Source of the DNA: Verrucomicrobia bacterium 12-59-8
GTDB lineage: Bacteria > Verrucomicrobiota > Verrucomicrobiae > Verrucomicrobiales > Verrucomicrobiaceae
DNA: 43,021 nucleotides
Assembly: GCA_002279765.1 (NCBI GenBank)
Contig: NCCR01000031.1
Span: 1 to 43,021, forward strand
Reading direction: 5' to 3'
The notes beneath the pieces are model-generated. The model did not search any database and was not told where the DNA came from. It worked only from the letters and a program-made list of their open reading frames with translations. Below, piece after piece: positions 30,918-40,947 of this stretch (its first letter is position 1; each line of letters starts with the position of its first letter). The position numbers and the translations under genes were made by a program.

Positions 30918-32132
30918 TCATGGTTCTGGCACGGGTATCAGTGGCTCCGGGCGGAGATGCTCGGCGATGATGCGGTCCAGTTCGCGGATACCAAAAGGTT
31001 TGTTCAGGTAGGCGGTGGCTCCGGCGGCCAGGCACTTTTCTTTGTCTGCGGCGCTCGCATGACCTGAAAGACTGACGATGGCAATGGCACGTGTCTTAGG
31101 ATCTGCGGCGGCACGAATCTGCCGGATGGCGCTCAAGCCATCCACCACGGGCATGCGCACATCCATCAGGATGAGATCGGGCTGCTGCGTGCTGGCCTGC
31201 TCCACGGCTTCGCTGCCATCCCGGGCGGTGATGACATTGAAGCCCAGGCTTTCAAGATAGCTGCGCGTGACGGTGACGAGCGCGGGCTGATCATCCGCGA
31301 TCAAAATGGTGGGCTGGCGGGAAGAGCTGGGTGGCAGAGCTAAGCCGCTGACGGGAGACTCAGGCAGGCACGGTTCCGGCATGGGTACTGTGGCCGACGA
31401 CCGGCGCAGGGGCAGACGAAGGGACATGCCGGTCTGCTGCCCGGCGGCTTCGTCCAGCGCAAAGGTGCCGCCGTGGAGATGCACCAGTTGCTGCAGCAAG
31501 GCTAGGCCGATGGGCTTGACTTTTCCCAGCCGAATGAGGAGCTGCTCCGGGGCAGCGGGAGACAGGCTGGCCCCGCCCGAAGTCTGGAGCAGCAGACCAC
31601 TCTCGTCATGCGTGATGCGCAACTGCAACTGGCCGCCAGTGTGCATGGATAAAACAGCGGCAGAGAGCAGTTCGGTGATGATCTGCTGCAGCCGGCGCGC
31701 ATCGGCCAGGACGCCGAGGTCGGGCGGCTGCACTTCGGTGACAATCTGAATGGAGCGTGAGTGCGCCAGCCCCGCCATCGTGGCCACGCTGCTGGCGCAG
31801 TTCTCACCCACCATGCATGCGGTCTCCTTCAACGAGAATGCCCCCGCTTCGATCCTGCCGAGATCCACCACGTCTGCGATGAGCAGGAGCAATTGGCGTG
31901 CGCTGCCCTGAATGGCGGTGACCGCCGTTTGCTGCGCGCTTTCCAGCGGCCCGTAAACACCCTCCAGCAGCGTCTCTGCCTGGGCGAGGATGTTTGAGAG
32001 CGGATTGCGCAACTCATGCCCAATGCTGCCGAGGAATTCATTTTTCTCCGCTGCCGACTTCCCAATAACAGAGGGATTCAAAAGCATCGAGTCATGCAGC
32101 CAAGGTTTAGTTGAGTCTAAATCATTATTCAT
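30918..32132 (-). CDS. Histidine kinase-receiver protein with degenerate ATPase domain
   Basis: A 404-aa soluble protein with no sensor domain. A HisKA dimerisation domain carries His39 in FLGSIGHELRNPLSNILAQA. The ATPase-like region (about 130-230) is degraded: the N-box reads QIITELLSAAVLSM, lacking the Mg-binding Asn, and the G1 box reads TSGGASL rather than DxGxG; GLALLQQLVHLHGG is what remains of G2. The C-terminal receiver (about 270-395) is intact, with ADDQ, Asp324 in LILMDVRMPVVDG, SLSGH and the Lys in LNKPFG. It probably acts in a phosphorelay by receiving or moving phosphate rather than by autokinase activity; this is inference. It is divergent from the free-standing receiver gene across 82 nt. 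Confidence 0.85.
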   Translation of the reverse strand: MNNDLDSTKPWLHDSMLLNPSVIGKSAAEKNEFLGSIGHELRNPLSNILAQAETLLEGVYGPLESAQQTAVTAIQGSARQLLLLIADVVDLGRIEAGAFSLKETACMVGENCASSVATMAGLAHSRSIQIVTEVQPPDLGVLADARRLQQIITELLSAAVLSMHTGGQLQLRITHDESGLLLQTSGGASLSPAAPEQLLIRLGKVKPIGLALLQQLVHLHGGTFALDEAAGQQTGMSLRLPLRRSSATVPMPEPCLPESPVSGLALPPSSSRQPTILIADDQPALVTVTRSYLESLGFNVITARDGSEAVEQASTQQPDLILMDVRMPVVDGLSAIRQIRAAADPKTRAIAIVSLSGHASAADKEKCLAAGATAYLNKPFGIRELDRIIAEHLRPEPLIPVPEP

Positions 32133-32214
32133 TATGATGCTTCAACGCTACACGTCTCAGATTTGCTGTATGTTATTACTGATTTCAGTCCTAACTAGAA
32201 ACTAAAGAGCATTC

Positions 32215-32676
32215 ATGCAGCAGGCAAATTGGCATTCCAATTGTACAGGAAATTCCCGGGTGATCCTGCTAGTGGAGGATCACGACATCTATCGTGAAGT
32301 GGTGCGTGCCGCCCTGGCCAAATATCTGCCTGATTTTGACATGGTGGAGGCGGACTGTGTGGCCGCCGCGCTGCCGCTGCTGCAGATGCACGACATTGAT
32401 GTGATGGTCATTGACATGACTCTGCCGGACGGTTCTGCCATTGATCTGCTGGAACAGTGCGGCTGCTTCGTCCAGCGGGGGGTGAAAGTCATCGTGCTAA
32501 GCAGTCATTCCAGCGCCGACATGCTGCCAGTTTTGAGCCGGCCTGATGTGCATGGCTTCGTCTCGAAGGATCAGGGGCTGAAGACCCTGGCAGAAATGAT
32601 CACCGCCATTTGCCCTGCTGAAAAACCGGAGATCGCCGCAGCGGAAGAACTGGAACCGGCGCTGGAACAGGCCTAG
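32215..32676 (+). CDS. Single-domain response regulator
   Basis: A 153-aa protein that is only a receiver domain plus a short acidic tail (AAAEELEPALEQA). Seen: acidic pair E21-D22 (LLVEDHD), phosphoacceptor Asp67 in VMVIDMTLPDGS, Ser96 in VIVLSSHS and Lys118 in FVSKDQ. With no output domain it would act as a phosphate shuttle or protein-interaction switch, like CheY or Spo0F. It is 36 nt upstream of the large sensor kinase on the same strand, so the two are probably co-transcribed and partners. Start ATG 32215 gives a 13-residue leader before the first strand. Confidence 0.9.
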   Translation: MQQANWHSNCTGNSRVILLVEDHDIYREVVRAALAKYLPDFDMVEADCVAAALPLLQMHDIDVMVIDMTLPDGSAIDLLEQCGCFVQRGVKVIVLSSHSSADMLPVLSRPDVHGFVSKDQGLKTLAEMITAICPAEKPEIAAAEELEPALEQA

Positions 32677-32712
32677 TGGAATAGTGAAACCCTGCTTCAT
32701 GATCCTGCTGCC

Positions 32713-35700
32713 ATGACGACGACCACCGCCAATGACGACCTGGACACAGCCGTTCAAGGCGACTGGTTTCGCAGTGTCTTTGACTGCCTCAATGATGCGG
32801 TTTTCATCCATGACATCGTCACAGGGGCCATTCTGGAGGTCAATCAACGTGCCTGTGAAATGTATGGCTGCAGTCCGGAGGAAATGCGGCGGCTGACCAT
32901 CGCGGCGCTCAGCGTCAACACCCTGCCTTACACGCTGGAGGAGTCGCTGCACTGGATGCGGAAGGCGGTCGAGGAAGGCCCGCAGCTCTTCGAGTGGCAG
33001 GCCCGCGCGCGCTCCGGACGTGTGTTCTGGGTGGAGTTCAGCATGCGCAAAGCCGACATCATGGGGCAGGGACGGCTGATCGTCATCGCGCGTGATATTT
33101 CCAAGCGCAAACAAGCCGAGAGTGAACTGCGGCGGAGCGAGGAACGGTTCCGGACCGTGCTGGGCAACTCCAAGGACCCGGTGTACTGCCTCAGCCTGCC
33201 CACCCTGACGTATGATTACATCAGCCCTGCGGTGGAGCAGGTGCTGGGGTTCAGCATCGAAGAGTGCATTGCGGGAGGGCTTCGTTTCATGGTTTCACGC
33301 ATTCATCCTGATGATTTTCAGTTGAAGCGCGACCGGCTGGAAAAGCTGATGGCACGTGATCTGAACGGGGATTTTCAACCCGTGCTGGAATATCGGTTCC
33401 AGCACAAGAATGAGGCTTACCGCTGGATCAGTGACCACCGGTCCGTCGTCAGAGACAGTGAAGGCAAGCCGGTGGCGATCATTGGGAACCTGCGCGATTT
33501 CACGGCGCGGCGCGAACACGAGGAGGCACTGCAGCAGCAGGCGCATGCGACGCTGCTGTACCATCTGGAAAACACCTCGCTGGCGCTGGTGGAGTGCGAT
33601 ACGAGCTGCCGCATCTGCCGGTGGTCCCCGCAGGCGGAAAAAATCTTTGGTTGGACCGAGACGGACGTCATGGGCCGCGATCACACCGACTGGAACTTCG
33701 TCCATCCTGAAGATCTGCCACGGGTGAAAGCCACGCTGGGCCGTCTGCTGGACCGGTCCGAATCCCGCAACACCTGCATCAACCGGAATTTCACCAGTGA
33801 CGGCCGGGTGATTGTCTGTGAGTGGCACAACTCCGCCCTGCTGAACGAAGAAGGGGAGCTGCAGTCGATTCTCTCGCTGGCCTCGGACATCACGGTGGAG
33901 AAAAAAGTGGAGGAAGCGCTGCGTGCGATGGCGGAAGGCGTGGATGCACGGAGTGGCGAGACCTTTTTCCAATCGCTCTGCCTGCAGGTGGCCCACACGG
34001 TGGAGGCCCGATACGCCACGGTGGCCATGCTCCTGCCGGAGCGGGACCGAATGGTGCGAACGCTGGGTTTTTGCGCCGATGGCAAGGTGCTGCCAAACAA
34101 GACCTGCTCCCTGATCGGCACGCCATGTTACAACGTGGCCAGCGGCGAGGTGTGTTACTATGACCGCGATGTGCAGCAGCACTTTCCGGACGACCAGATA
34201 TTGCAGGAGCTGGGTGCCAACAGCTACATGGGCATGCCGCTGCATGCCACGGACGGGCGCGTGATCGGAATGATCGCGGTGTTCAGCGACCACTCGCTGG
34301 ACCACCGAGAACGCCTGCATGCCATGTTCCAGCTCTTTGCCGTACGCGCAGCGGCGGAGATGGAACGACACCAGGCAGAGCTGGCCCTGCGGCAGAGTGA
34401 AGAACGCTATGCGCTGGCGGCCACGGGTTCGACAGGCGGTGTCTGGGACTGGGACATCCGCACCGGTGGCGTCTATTATTCCGCGCGTTTCCGTGAACTG
34501 CTCGGCTACAACCATGAGGAGTTTCCCAGCCTGTTTTTTGCCTGGGAGCAGAAAATGCACCCGGTGGACCTGCCGCTGGTGCGTGCGGCCCTGGAGAGCC
34601 ATCTGGAGCGGCGCAGTGAATTTTGCATCGAGTACCGTATTCAGGTGAAGTCGGGCGGATTCCGGTGGTTTGAGGCCCGCGGCCAGGCCTTGTGGGACAA
34701 ACACGGAGAGCCCTACCGCATGGCGGGGTCCGCACTGGACATTCACGAACGCAAGCTGGACGAACAACGCCTGCTGCGCCTGAACCGGCTGCATGCGATG
34801 TCCAGCAGCATCAACGAGGCGATCGTCCGCATCCGCGAGCCGCAACTGCTCTACGAAGCGGCGGTGAGCATTGCGGTGGAGAAAGGCAGCATGAAAATGG
34901 CCTGGATCGGCTTTTTTGATGAAGCCTCCCAGTTGCTGAAGCCAGCCGCCTGTGCCGGCAGTTACGAGAACTACCTGGACGGTCTGACCCTGATCACCCG
35001 CGGTGACCATCCCTCAGGTCGTGGCCCGGCAGGACGCGCCTTCCGCAGCGGCACGCATGAAATCTCCAATGACATCGAGCACGATGAAACGTTCTACTAT
35101 CGGGAGCGTGCCCTGGAGCGCGGCTTTCGTTCCTGCGCCGCATTTCCTTTAAAACCAGGCGGCACCCCGGTGGGAGTCCTGCTGATCTATGCGGACGAGC
35201 GCGACTGCTTTCAGGAGGAGGAAATCCGCGTGCTCAGCGCGCTGGCCAATGACCTGTCCTTTGCCATGGAGACCGTGGTGCGGGAGAAGGAACGCCAGCA
35301 GGCCATCGAAGCCCTGCGGGAAAATGAACGCATGATCTCGACGCTGATGGGAAATCTTCCCGGCGCCGCCTACCGCTCCCTGATTGATGAAAAATGGACC
35401 CTGGAGTTTATCAGTGAAGGCTGCCTGGAGCTCACGGGCTACGAGGCAGAGGTGTTCGCCGGCAACGGCGAGGTCTTCTTCGGCGATCTGATTCATCCGG
35501 AGGACCGGGAATATGTACGCCAGACGGTGGCGGAAGCTGTCGCTGCGGGAAAACGCTTTGAAGTAAGCTACCGCATTCGCACGGCCGAAGGTGCGGTGAA
35601 GTGGATCTGGGAACGCGGCCAGGGGATTCCCTCCGAGGATGGTCAGATGCGGCACATCGAGGGCTTCATGACCGATGTGACGGAAAAACGCCGCATGGAA

Positions 35701-36852
35701 TCCCAGTCCCTGCGCAATCAGCGCCTGGAAAGCATCGGCACACTCGCCGGAGGGGTGGCGCATGATTTGAACAACGTGCTGACCCCCATCCTGATGTCGC
35801 TCACGATTCTGCGCATGAAGCTGCAGCAACCGCGCGACATCGAACTGCTGAACGCCATGGAGAACAGCGCGAACCGCGGCGCGGAGATGGTGAAGCAGAT
35901 CCTCAGCTTTGCGCGTGGGGTCGAGGGCCGCAACATGCGCCTGCGGCCGCAGGACGTGCTGCAAGAAATCGAGCAGCTCATCCATGAAACCTTCCCCAAG
36001 TTCATCAAATGCCGCATCTCCTGCGCCGTGGAGACCTGGAACGTGGAGGGAGACCCCACCCAGCTGCACCAGGTGCTGCTCAATCTGTGCGTCAACGCCC
36101 GTGATGCCATGCCTTCAGGCGGCGAACTGGACATCACGGTGAGCAATGTGGCCGTGGACGAGCAGTTCGTGAGCATGCATCCCGACGCCAAAACGGGACC
36201 GCATGTGGTCTTCGAAGTGCGGGACACCGGCACGGGCATTCCACCCGAAGTTCGAGATCGTATTTTTGATCCGTTCTTCACCACCAAGGAAATGGGCAAG
36301 GGCACCGGGCTCGGACTTGCCACCACCCTCGGCATCGTCAAATCGCACCATGGGTTCATTGATCTCACGAGCCGGATGGGCAAGGGCACGGTGTTTCGCA
36401 TTTATCTGCCGGCCAAAACGGACCTGGAGACCGTGGAAGTACCAGTGGTCGAGTCTCCGCGCTGCCTGGGACAGGGAGAGCTGATCCTCGTTGTGGATGA
36501 TGAATCCGCCATTCTTACCGCCACCAAGCACACCCTGGAAGCCTTCGGCTACCGGGTGATCGCCGCGAGCGACGGCACGGACGCCATCGCGACCTTCCTC
36601 AAGAGCGCTGAAAAGCCGGCCGCGCTGATCACGGACATGATGATGCCCAACATGGACGGGCCGACGCTGATCCAGGCGCTGCTGAAAATACATCCCGCCC
36701 TGCCGATTGTCGGCGCGAGCGGGCTCAGTCATCAAATGCAGGCGCAGGTCAACAGCCTGGGAGTGAAGCATTTCCTGCGCAAACCCTACAACGCCGACGC
36801 CCTGCTGGAAGCCTTGGGCGATGTGCTGCAGAACGCACGCAAATCCGCCTGA
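32713..36852 (+). CDS. PAS/GAF hybrid sensor histidine kinase with C-terminal receiver
   Basis: A 1379-aa soluble protein, no membrane segments. Domains by position: PAS (about 17-130), PAS-PAC (140-270), PAS (280-395), GAF (400-555), PAS-PAC (565-690), GAF (705-865), PAS-PAC (880-1000), HisKA with His1017 in GGVAHDLNNVLTPILMSL, HATPase with intact N-box (LLNLCVNARDAMPSGG), G1 (VRDTGTGIPP), F-box (FDPFFTTKEMGKG) and G2 (GTGLGLATTLG), and receiver with Asp1308 in LITDMMMPNMDG. It would sense cytoplasmic ligands or redox state through stacked PAS/GAF modules and phosphorylate its own receiver, perhaps also the receiver encoded 36 nt upstream. The catalytic half closely resembles that of the convergent kinase downstream, with only 12 nt between the stops. 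Confidence 0.92.
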   Translation: MTTTTANDDLDTAVQGDWFRSVFDCLNDAVFIHDIVTGAILEVNQRACEMYGCSPEEMRRLTIAALSVNTLPYTLEESLHWMRKAVEEGPQLFEWQARARSGRVFWVEFSMRKADIMGQGRLIVIARDISKRKQAESELRRSEERFRTVLGNSKDPVYCLSLPTLTYDYISPAVEQVLGFSIEECIAGGLRFMVSRIHPDDFQLKRDRLEKLMARDLNGDFQPVLEYRFQHKNEAYRWISDHRSVVRDSEGKPVAIIGNLRDFTARREHEEALQQQAHATLLYHLENTSLALVECDTSCRICRWSPQAEKIFGWTETDVMGRDHTDWNFVHPEDLPRVKATLGRLLDRSESRNTCINRNFTSDGRVIVCEWHNSALLNEEGELQSILSLASDITVEKKVEEALRAMAEGVDARSGETFFQSLCLQVAHTVEARYATVAMLLPERDRMVRTLGFCADGKVLPNKTCSLIGTPCYNVASGEVCYYDRDVQQHFPDDQILQELGANSYMGMPLHATDGRVIGMIAVFSDHSLDHRERLHAMFQLFAVRAAAEMERHQAELALRQSEERYALAATGSTGGVWDWDIRTGGVYYSARFRELLGYNHEEFPSLFFAWEQKMHPVDLPLVRAALESHLERRSEFCIEYRIQVKSGGFRWFEARGQALWDKHGEPYRMAGSALDIHERKLDEQRLLRLNRLHAMSSSINEAIVRIREPQLLYEAAVSIAVEKGSMKMAWIGFFDEASQLLKPAACAGSYENYLDGLTLITRGDHPSGRGPAGRAFRSGTHEISNDIEHDETFYYRERALERGFRSCAAFPLKPGGTPVGVLLIYADERDCFQEEEIRVLSALANDLSFAMETVVREKERQQAIEALRENERMISTLMGNLPGAAYRSLIDEKWTLEFISEGCLELTGYEAEVFAGNGEVFFGDLIHPEDREYVRQTVAEAVAAGKRFEVSYRIRTAEGAVKWIWERGQGIPSEDGQMRHIEGFMTDVTEKRRMESQSLRNQRLESIGTLAGGVAHDLNNVLTPILMSLTILRMKLQQPRDIELLNAMENSANRGAEMVKQILSFARGVEGRNMRLRPQDVLQEIEQLIHETFPKFIKCRISCAVETWNVEGDPTQLHQVLLNLCVNARDAMPSGGELDITVSNVAVDEQFVSMHPDAKTGPHVVFEVRDTGTGIPPEVRDRIFDPFFTTKEMGKGTGLGLATTLGIVKSHHGFIDLTSRMGKGTVFRIYLPAKTDLETVEVPVVESPRCLGQGELILVVDDESAILTATKHTLEAFGYRVIAASDGTDAIATFLKSAEKPAALITDMMMPNMDGPTLIQALLKIHPALPIVGASGLSHQMQAQVNSLGVKHFLRKPYNADALLEALGDVLQNARKSA

Positions 36853-36864
36853 CCTCGTGAGTGG

Positions 36865-39800
36865 TCAGGTGTCATGCAAGGCGTGGTGGAGCGCCCGCAA
36901 GATGGTTTCGGCGGTGTAGGGCTTGGGCAGAAACTGCCGAACCCCGGAACCGGCGGCCTTCGCCACACCGCTGTTGGAGTTGATGCCACTGGCGGCAATG
37001 ATGCAAACCTTCGGGTTCATTTTCATCAACACCTGAATCGTGGTGGAACCGTCCATGACAGGCATGCGCATGTCCGTCAAAACCAGGTCGATTTCGTTTT
37101 GCTGTTTTGCGTAGAGTGAGACCGCTTCCGCCCCATCTGCAGCCAGCAGGACGCGGTAGCCATACGCCTCCAGAGTCTGCCGCGTGATTTCCCGCACGGC
37201 GGCCTCGTCATCGACGAGGAGAACCAGCTCCTGATTGCCGCGCGGAAGCACATGCTCTTCGACGACCGGCTGCGCCAAGGCCTGCGCTGGCTGCGTCGGC
37301 AGATACACACGGAAGCTGGAGCCCTGCCCCGGCTCGCTGTAAACCCGGAAGAATCCACCATGGCTTTTCATGATGGCCAATGAGGTGGAAAGCCCCAGCC
37401 CGGTGCCCTTGCCCATCTCCTTGGTGGTAAAAAAGGGGTCGAAGATTTTGGGGAGAATTTCCTGCGGAATGCCCACGCCATCGTCTTCGATGCTGATCAT
37501 GATGTGCGGCCCTTCACGCGCCTCGATGTTCATGGCGGCGTATTGTGCATCAATGAAAATGTGCTCGGCGCTGATCGTCAGGGTGCCCCCGGCGGGCATG
37601 GCGTCACGCGCATTGACGCACAGATTGATCAGCACCTGGTGGATCTGCGTCGGGTCTCCGGTCACCGTGCCGTTTTCATGCAGTTCATCCCGCAGACGGA
37701 GGTGGATCTTTTTGGGGAAAGTGTCTCCGACGATGCGTGCCAGATCCTGCAGCAGGCGGCTGATCTGCAGGGGCGTCTTCTGCCCTTCGACGCCTCTGGC
37801 AAAGGAGAGCACCTGGTTCAGCATGTCGGCTCCACGGCGGGCACTGGAGGCGATGGTGTCCAGCGTCGCCCGGCACGCCGCATCCTTGATGCGCAGATTG
37901 AGCAGGTCCACCGACATCATGATCGGGGTCAGAACGTTGTTGAGATCATGGGCGATGCCTCCCGCGAGCGTACCGATGCTGTCCATGCGCTGGGATCGGA
38001 GAAACTGGTCTTCCAACCTCTTTTGTTCCGTGATGTTCGTATTGATGGCCAGGACGGATTTGGGCCTGCCCTCAACATCTCGCACCAAAGTCCAGCGCCC
38101 TTCCACAATGATCTCCACGCCCGCTTTGGTCACCTGCTGGATTTCACCCGTCCATTCACCTCCGGTGAGCACCCAGCGGTTCCTTTCCTCGAACTGCGTG
38201 GCATCGCTATAGAGCAGTTCGGACACCTTTTGGCCGAGCGCTTCATCGGCGCTCCAGCCGTAGAGCTTTTCAGCGCTCTTGTTCCAGTAGGTGATCCGGT
38301 GGTCCAGATCTCGCACCAGGATGGCATCATTGGCCTTGTCGAGCAGCGAGGCCTGCTGACGGAGCATGTCTTCAACCTGTCTGCGCTCCCACTGCGCGAG
38401 CACTAGGGAGATGAAATTGGCCATGGAAGTTGCAAAGCTTTTCTCCTCCGGCAGCCAGGCCCGCAGGGGGCCGACATGCTCCTGACAAAGCACTCCTGCC
38501 AACTGCCCGCCCACATGCAGCGGCGCATCCAGCATGGAGGTGATGCCCAACGGTGCGAGGTAGCTCTCCGTGAACTCAGAGGTGCGCGGGTCAAGCCGCG
38601 CATCATCCACCGCGATAGTTTCATTTTGCGCCATGGCGCGGAAATAGGCGGGAAAATCTCCGCCATGCAGCTCCAGGCCGGAGGAATGGCGCCTCGGGGA
38701 GGCCTCAAACAGCACCTGGCATACGATGGTGCTGCGGGTTTGGTCATACCGCCAGATGCTGACACGCTCCACCTCCATGGCGTGTGCTATTTCTTCTGTA
38801 ATCAGACGAAACGCCGCCTCCAACTCCACCGCCTGCATCACGCCGCCAAGGATCATCCGGGCCAAAGCGATATGCTGCCTTTCATAGCGCAGATTGCTTT
38901 TCCTCAGCTGGTCTGCGGCCTCCTTGCGCGCGGTCACATCCCGCTGGACCGCCACAAAATGAGTCGGCTTGCCGTCGCAGTCGGTGATCGGCACCACATC
39001 AATCTCAACCCAGAAGGCGGAACCGTCCTTCTTGTAGTTGACCAGTTCCTCCTTGATTGGCAGCCCCTGCGCGAGGGCTGCATGCATCCGGCCTAAGGCA
39101 GAACGGTCGGTCGCCGGCCCTTGCAGAAAGCGTGGGCTGCGCCCCAGCGCCTCTTCCCGGGCATAGCCGGTATGCCTCGTGAATGCATCGTTCACAAAAA
39201 CAATGCGCGGACCGGGTTCATGCAAGGGATCGGGCTCAGTGATGATGACGATGTCATTGAGGTGGGACACACAGGTTTCCAGCAGCCGCAGCTGTTCCTG
39301 ATTGTGGCGTGACTTCGTGATGTCTTTGCAGAGCACCAGCATGTTCAGTGCTGCCCCGGACTCATCCCGAATGGCAGAAACGCTGTTTTCCACCCAGGCC
39401 ACCGAGCCATTTTTGCAGAGATAGCGCTTTTCCACCATGAAGTCGGAAATCCTCCCGGCAAACAACTGCTGGTTCAGCTCCTGCTTGCGCACCACATCGT
39501 CCGGGTGGGTGATGGAGGCGAAAGACCGCCCGATCATCTCTTCCTCCGCATAGCCGGTGATCTGACAGTAGTGCTGGTTGATGTGGAGGATCGCCCCTGC
39601 CATGTCCGTGATGGCAAAACCCACGCAGACATTGGCGAAGGCCTCGCGGAAGCGGAACTCGCTGATTTTAAACGCCTCCTCAGCCTGCTTGCGCTCCGTG
39701 ATGTCATGCGCGGTACCCACCATTTTCAAAGGCTGTCCGGTACGCTCATCCAGAAATATCTGCGCGTCCTCATGGATGTAGCGCACTTCGCCATTCGGCA

Positions 39801-40947
39801 GAATGATGCGGTGGTCGATCGAGTAGCGCCCATGGGCGCGGATGGCCTCGCTGACTGCCAGACTTATCATTTCACGGTCATCGGGATGAACCGCACGAAA
39901 GAAATTCTCATTCGTGGTTTCGATGCCGCCCACTTCATGGCCGAAGATGCGAAACACCTCGTCAGACCAGCGCAATGCGTTGACGTTGTGGTCGTCCAGC
40001 AACGTCAAATCAAGCTCCCAACTGCCGAAATGTGAAATGCGCTGGGCAGCCGCCATGGTGGCCTCACTTTGCCGCAGCCGTTCTTCGACTTTTTTCCGTG
40101 CGGAAATGTCACGGGCCACACTGAGCACCGAAATCACCTGGCCGCCGGCATCCCGCAAAGGAACCGAATGCGTTTCGACCCAGGTCAGGGTGCCTTTGAG
40201 ACCGATAACGCGGAAAATTTGATGCCCCGGCTGGCCCGCAAGCACCTGGCGATGCAGCTGTTGAAACCTCTCCCGGTCATCGGGATGCACCAGATCAACA
40301 ATCAGCCCGCCCTCCACCTCGGCCAGCGACTCGGCTTCAATGATTTTCAGGCCAGCAGGGTTCATCTCCCGCAGCCGCCCTTGAGAATCGACGATTTTCA
40401 CGCACTCGGGTTCGCATTCGACGATGGCCCGGCCTTGTGCCTCCCGTTTACGCAAATCCAGTTCCGCCTGCTTGCGTGTGGTGATGTCAATGCAGGTGAT
40501 GAGCGCACCCGCGCTGTCATTCACTGGCAGCGGCAGGATGGTGACTTCGATCCAGTGCCATGTACTGGAAGATGACGAGCATGACTCCATCCGAGCACCC
40601 GCAGATTGGTGCTCCAACACCGCTTTGAGGGCCTGCGACCATCCTGCGACTCCTTCAAAAAGGGGTTCGCATTGGGTCGCGAAAAAATCAAAACAACTGG
40701 TGCCTTTCGGCGGGTACGGCTCCCGACCGGGAGCGCGAGATGCCGAAAGGTCATTCCAGGCACCGTTCACCGCCTGAATGACTCCATGGCGGTCCACCGT
40801 CATGACCAGGCTGTGGACCCAAGGCTGCTCCGGCGCATTCTGGGCGCATTCTGAGGCGGCGGACTTCATGGCTGGAGGGCTGCCAAAATTGCCCTCCCCT
40901 GCAGGTGCGGGTTCGTTCTCACCAGAGGGCAGATAATACATGGGCAT
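36865..40947 (-). CDS. Multi-PAS hybrid sensor histidine kinase with C-terminal receiver
   Basis: A 1360-aa soluble protein. After a 45-residue leader come PAS (about 45-165), PAS-PAC (170-295), PAS-PAC (300-425), PAS-PAC (430-555), a LOV-like PAS (565-685), GAF (690-850), PAS-PAC (865-985), HisKA with His1000 in GGIAHDLNNVLTPIMMSV, HATPase with N-box LINLCVNARDAMPAGG, G1 EDDGVGIPQ and G2 GTGLGLSTSL, and receiver with Asp1292 in LVLTDMRMPVMDG. All catalytic motifs are intact. The LOV-like PAS reads GRSPRFLQG where true LOV photoreceptors have GRNCRFLQ, so the photoreactive Cys is missing. Its HATPase-receiver half is paralogous to the convergent kinase at 32713-36852, while the sensor halves differ. 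ATG 40947 is the first start; an internal ATG at residue 27 is possible. Confidence 0.92.
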   Translation of the reverse strand: MPMYYLPSGENEPAPAGEGNFGSPPAMKSAASECAQNAPEQPWVHSLVMTVDRHGVIQAVNGAWNDLSASRAPGREPYPPKGTSCFDFFATQCEPLFEGVAGWSQALKAVLEHQSAGARMESCSSSSSTWHWIEVTILPLPVNDSAGALITCIDITTRKQAELDLRKREAQGRAIVECEPECVKIVDSQGRLREMNPAGLKIIEAESLAEVEGGLIVDLVHPDDRERFQQLHRQVLAGQPGHQIFRVIGLKGTLTWVETHSVPLRDAGGQVISVLSVARDISARKKVEERLRQSEATMAAAQRISHFGSWELDLTLLDDHNVNALRWSDEVFRIFGHEVGGIETTNENFFRAVHPDDREMISLAVSEAIRAHGRYSIDHRIILPNGEVRYIHEDAQIFLDERTGQPLKMVGTAHDITERKQAEEAFKISEFRFREAFANVCVGFAITDMAGAILHINQHYCQITGYAEEEMIGRSFASITHPDDVVRKQELNQQLFAGRISDFMVEKRYLCKNGSVAWVENSVSAIRDESGAALNMLVLCKDITKSRHNQEQLRLLETCVSHLNDIVIITEPDPLHEPGPRIVFVNDAFTRHTGYAREEALGRSPRFLQGPATDRSALGRMHAALAQGLPIKEELVNYKKDGSAFWVEIDVVPITDCDGKPTHFVAVQRDVTARKEAADQLRKSNLRYERQHIALARMILGGVMQAVELEAAFRLITEEIAHAMEVERVSIWRYDQTRSTIVCQVLFEASPRRHSSGLELHGGDFPAYFRAMAQNETIAVDDARLDPRTSEFTESYLAPLGITSMLDAPLHVGGQLAGVLCQEHVGPLRAWLPEEKSFATSMANFISLVLAQWERRQVEDMLRQQASLLDKANDAILVRDLDHRITYWNKSAEKLYGWSADEALGQKVSELLYSDATQFEERNRWVLTGGEWTGEIQQVTKAGVEIIVEGRWTLVRDVEGRPKSVLAINTNITEQKRLEDQFLRSQRMDSIGTLAGGIAHDLNNVLTPIMMSVDLLNLRIKDAACRATLDTIASSARRGADMLNQVLSFARGVEGQKTPLQISRLLQDLARIVGDTFPKKIHLRLRDELHENGTVTGDPTQIHQVLINLCVNARDAMPAGGTLTISAEHIFIDAQYAAMNIEAREGPHIMISIEDDGVGIPQEILPKIFDPFFTTKEMGKGTGLGLSTSLAIMKSHGGFFRVYSEPGQGSSFRVYLPTQPAQALAQPVVEEHVLPRGNQELVLLVDDEAAVREITRQTLEAYGYRVLLAADGAEAVSLYAKQQNEIDLVLTDMRMPVMDGSTTIQVLMKMNPKVCIIAASGINSNSGVAKAAGSGVRQFLPKPYTAETILRALHHALHDT

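Noticed and set aside
33295..35010. Minus-strand frame of 571 codons inside the sensor kinase
   Set aside because: Antisense to clearly recognisable PAS/GAF modules; no domain signal of its own.
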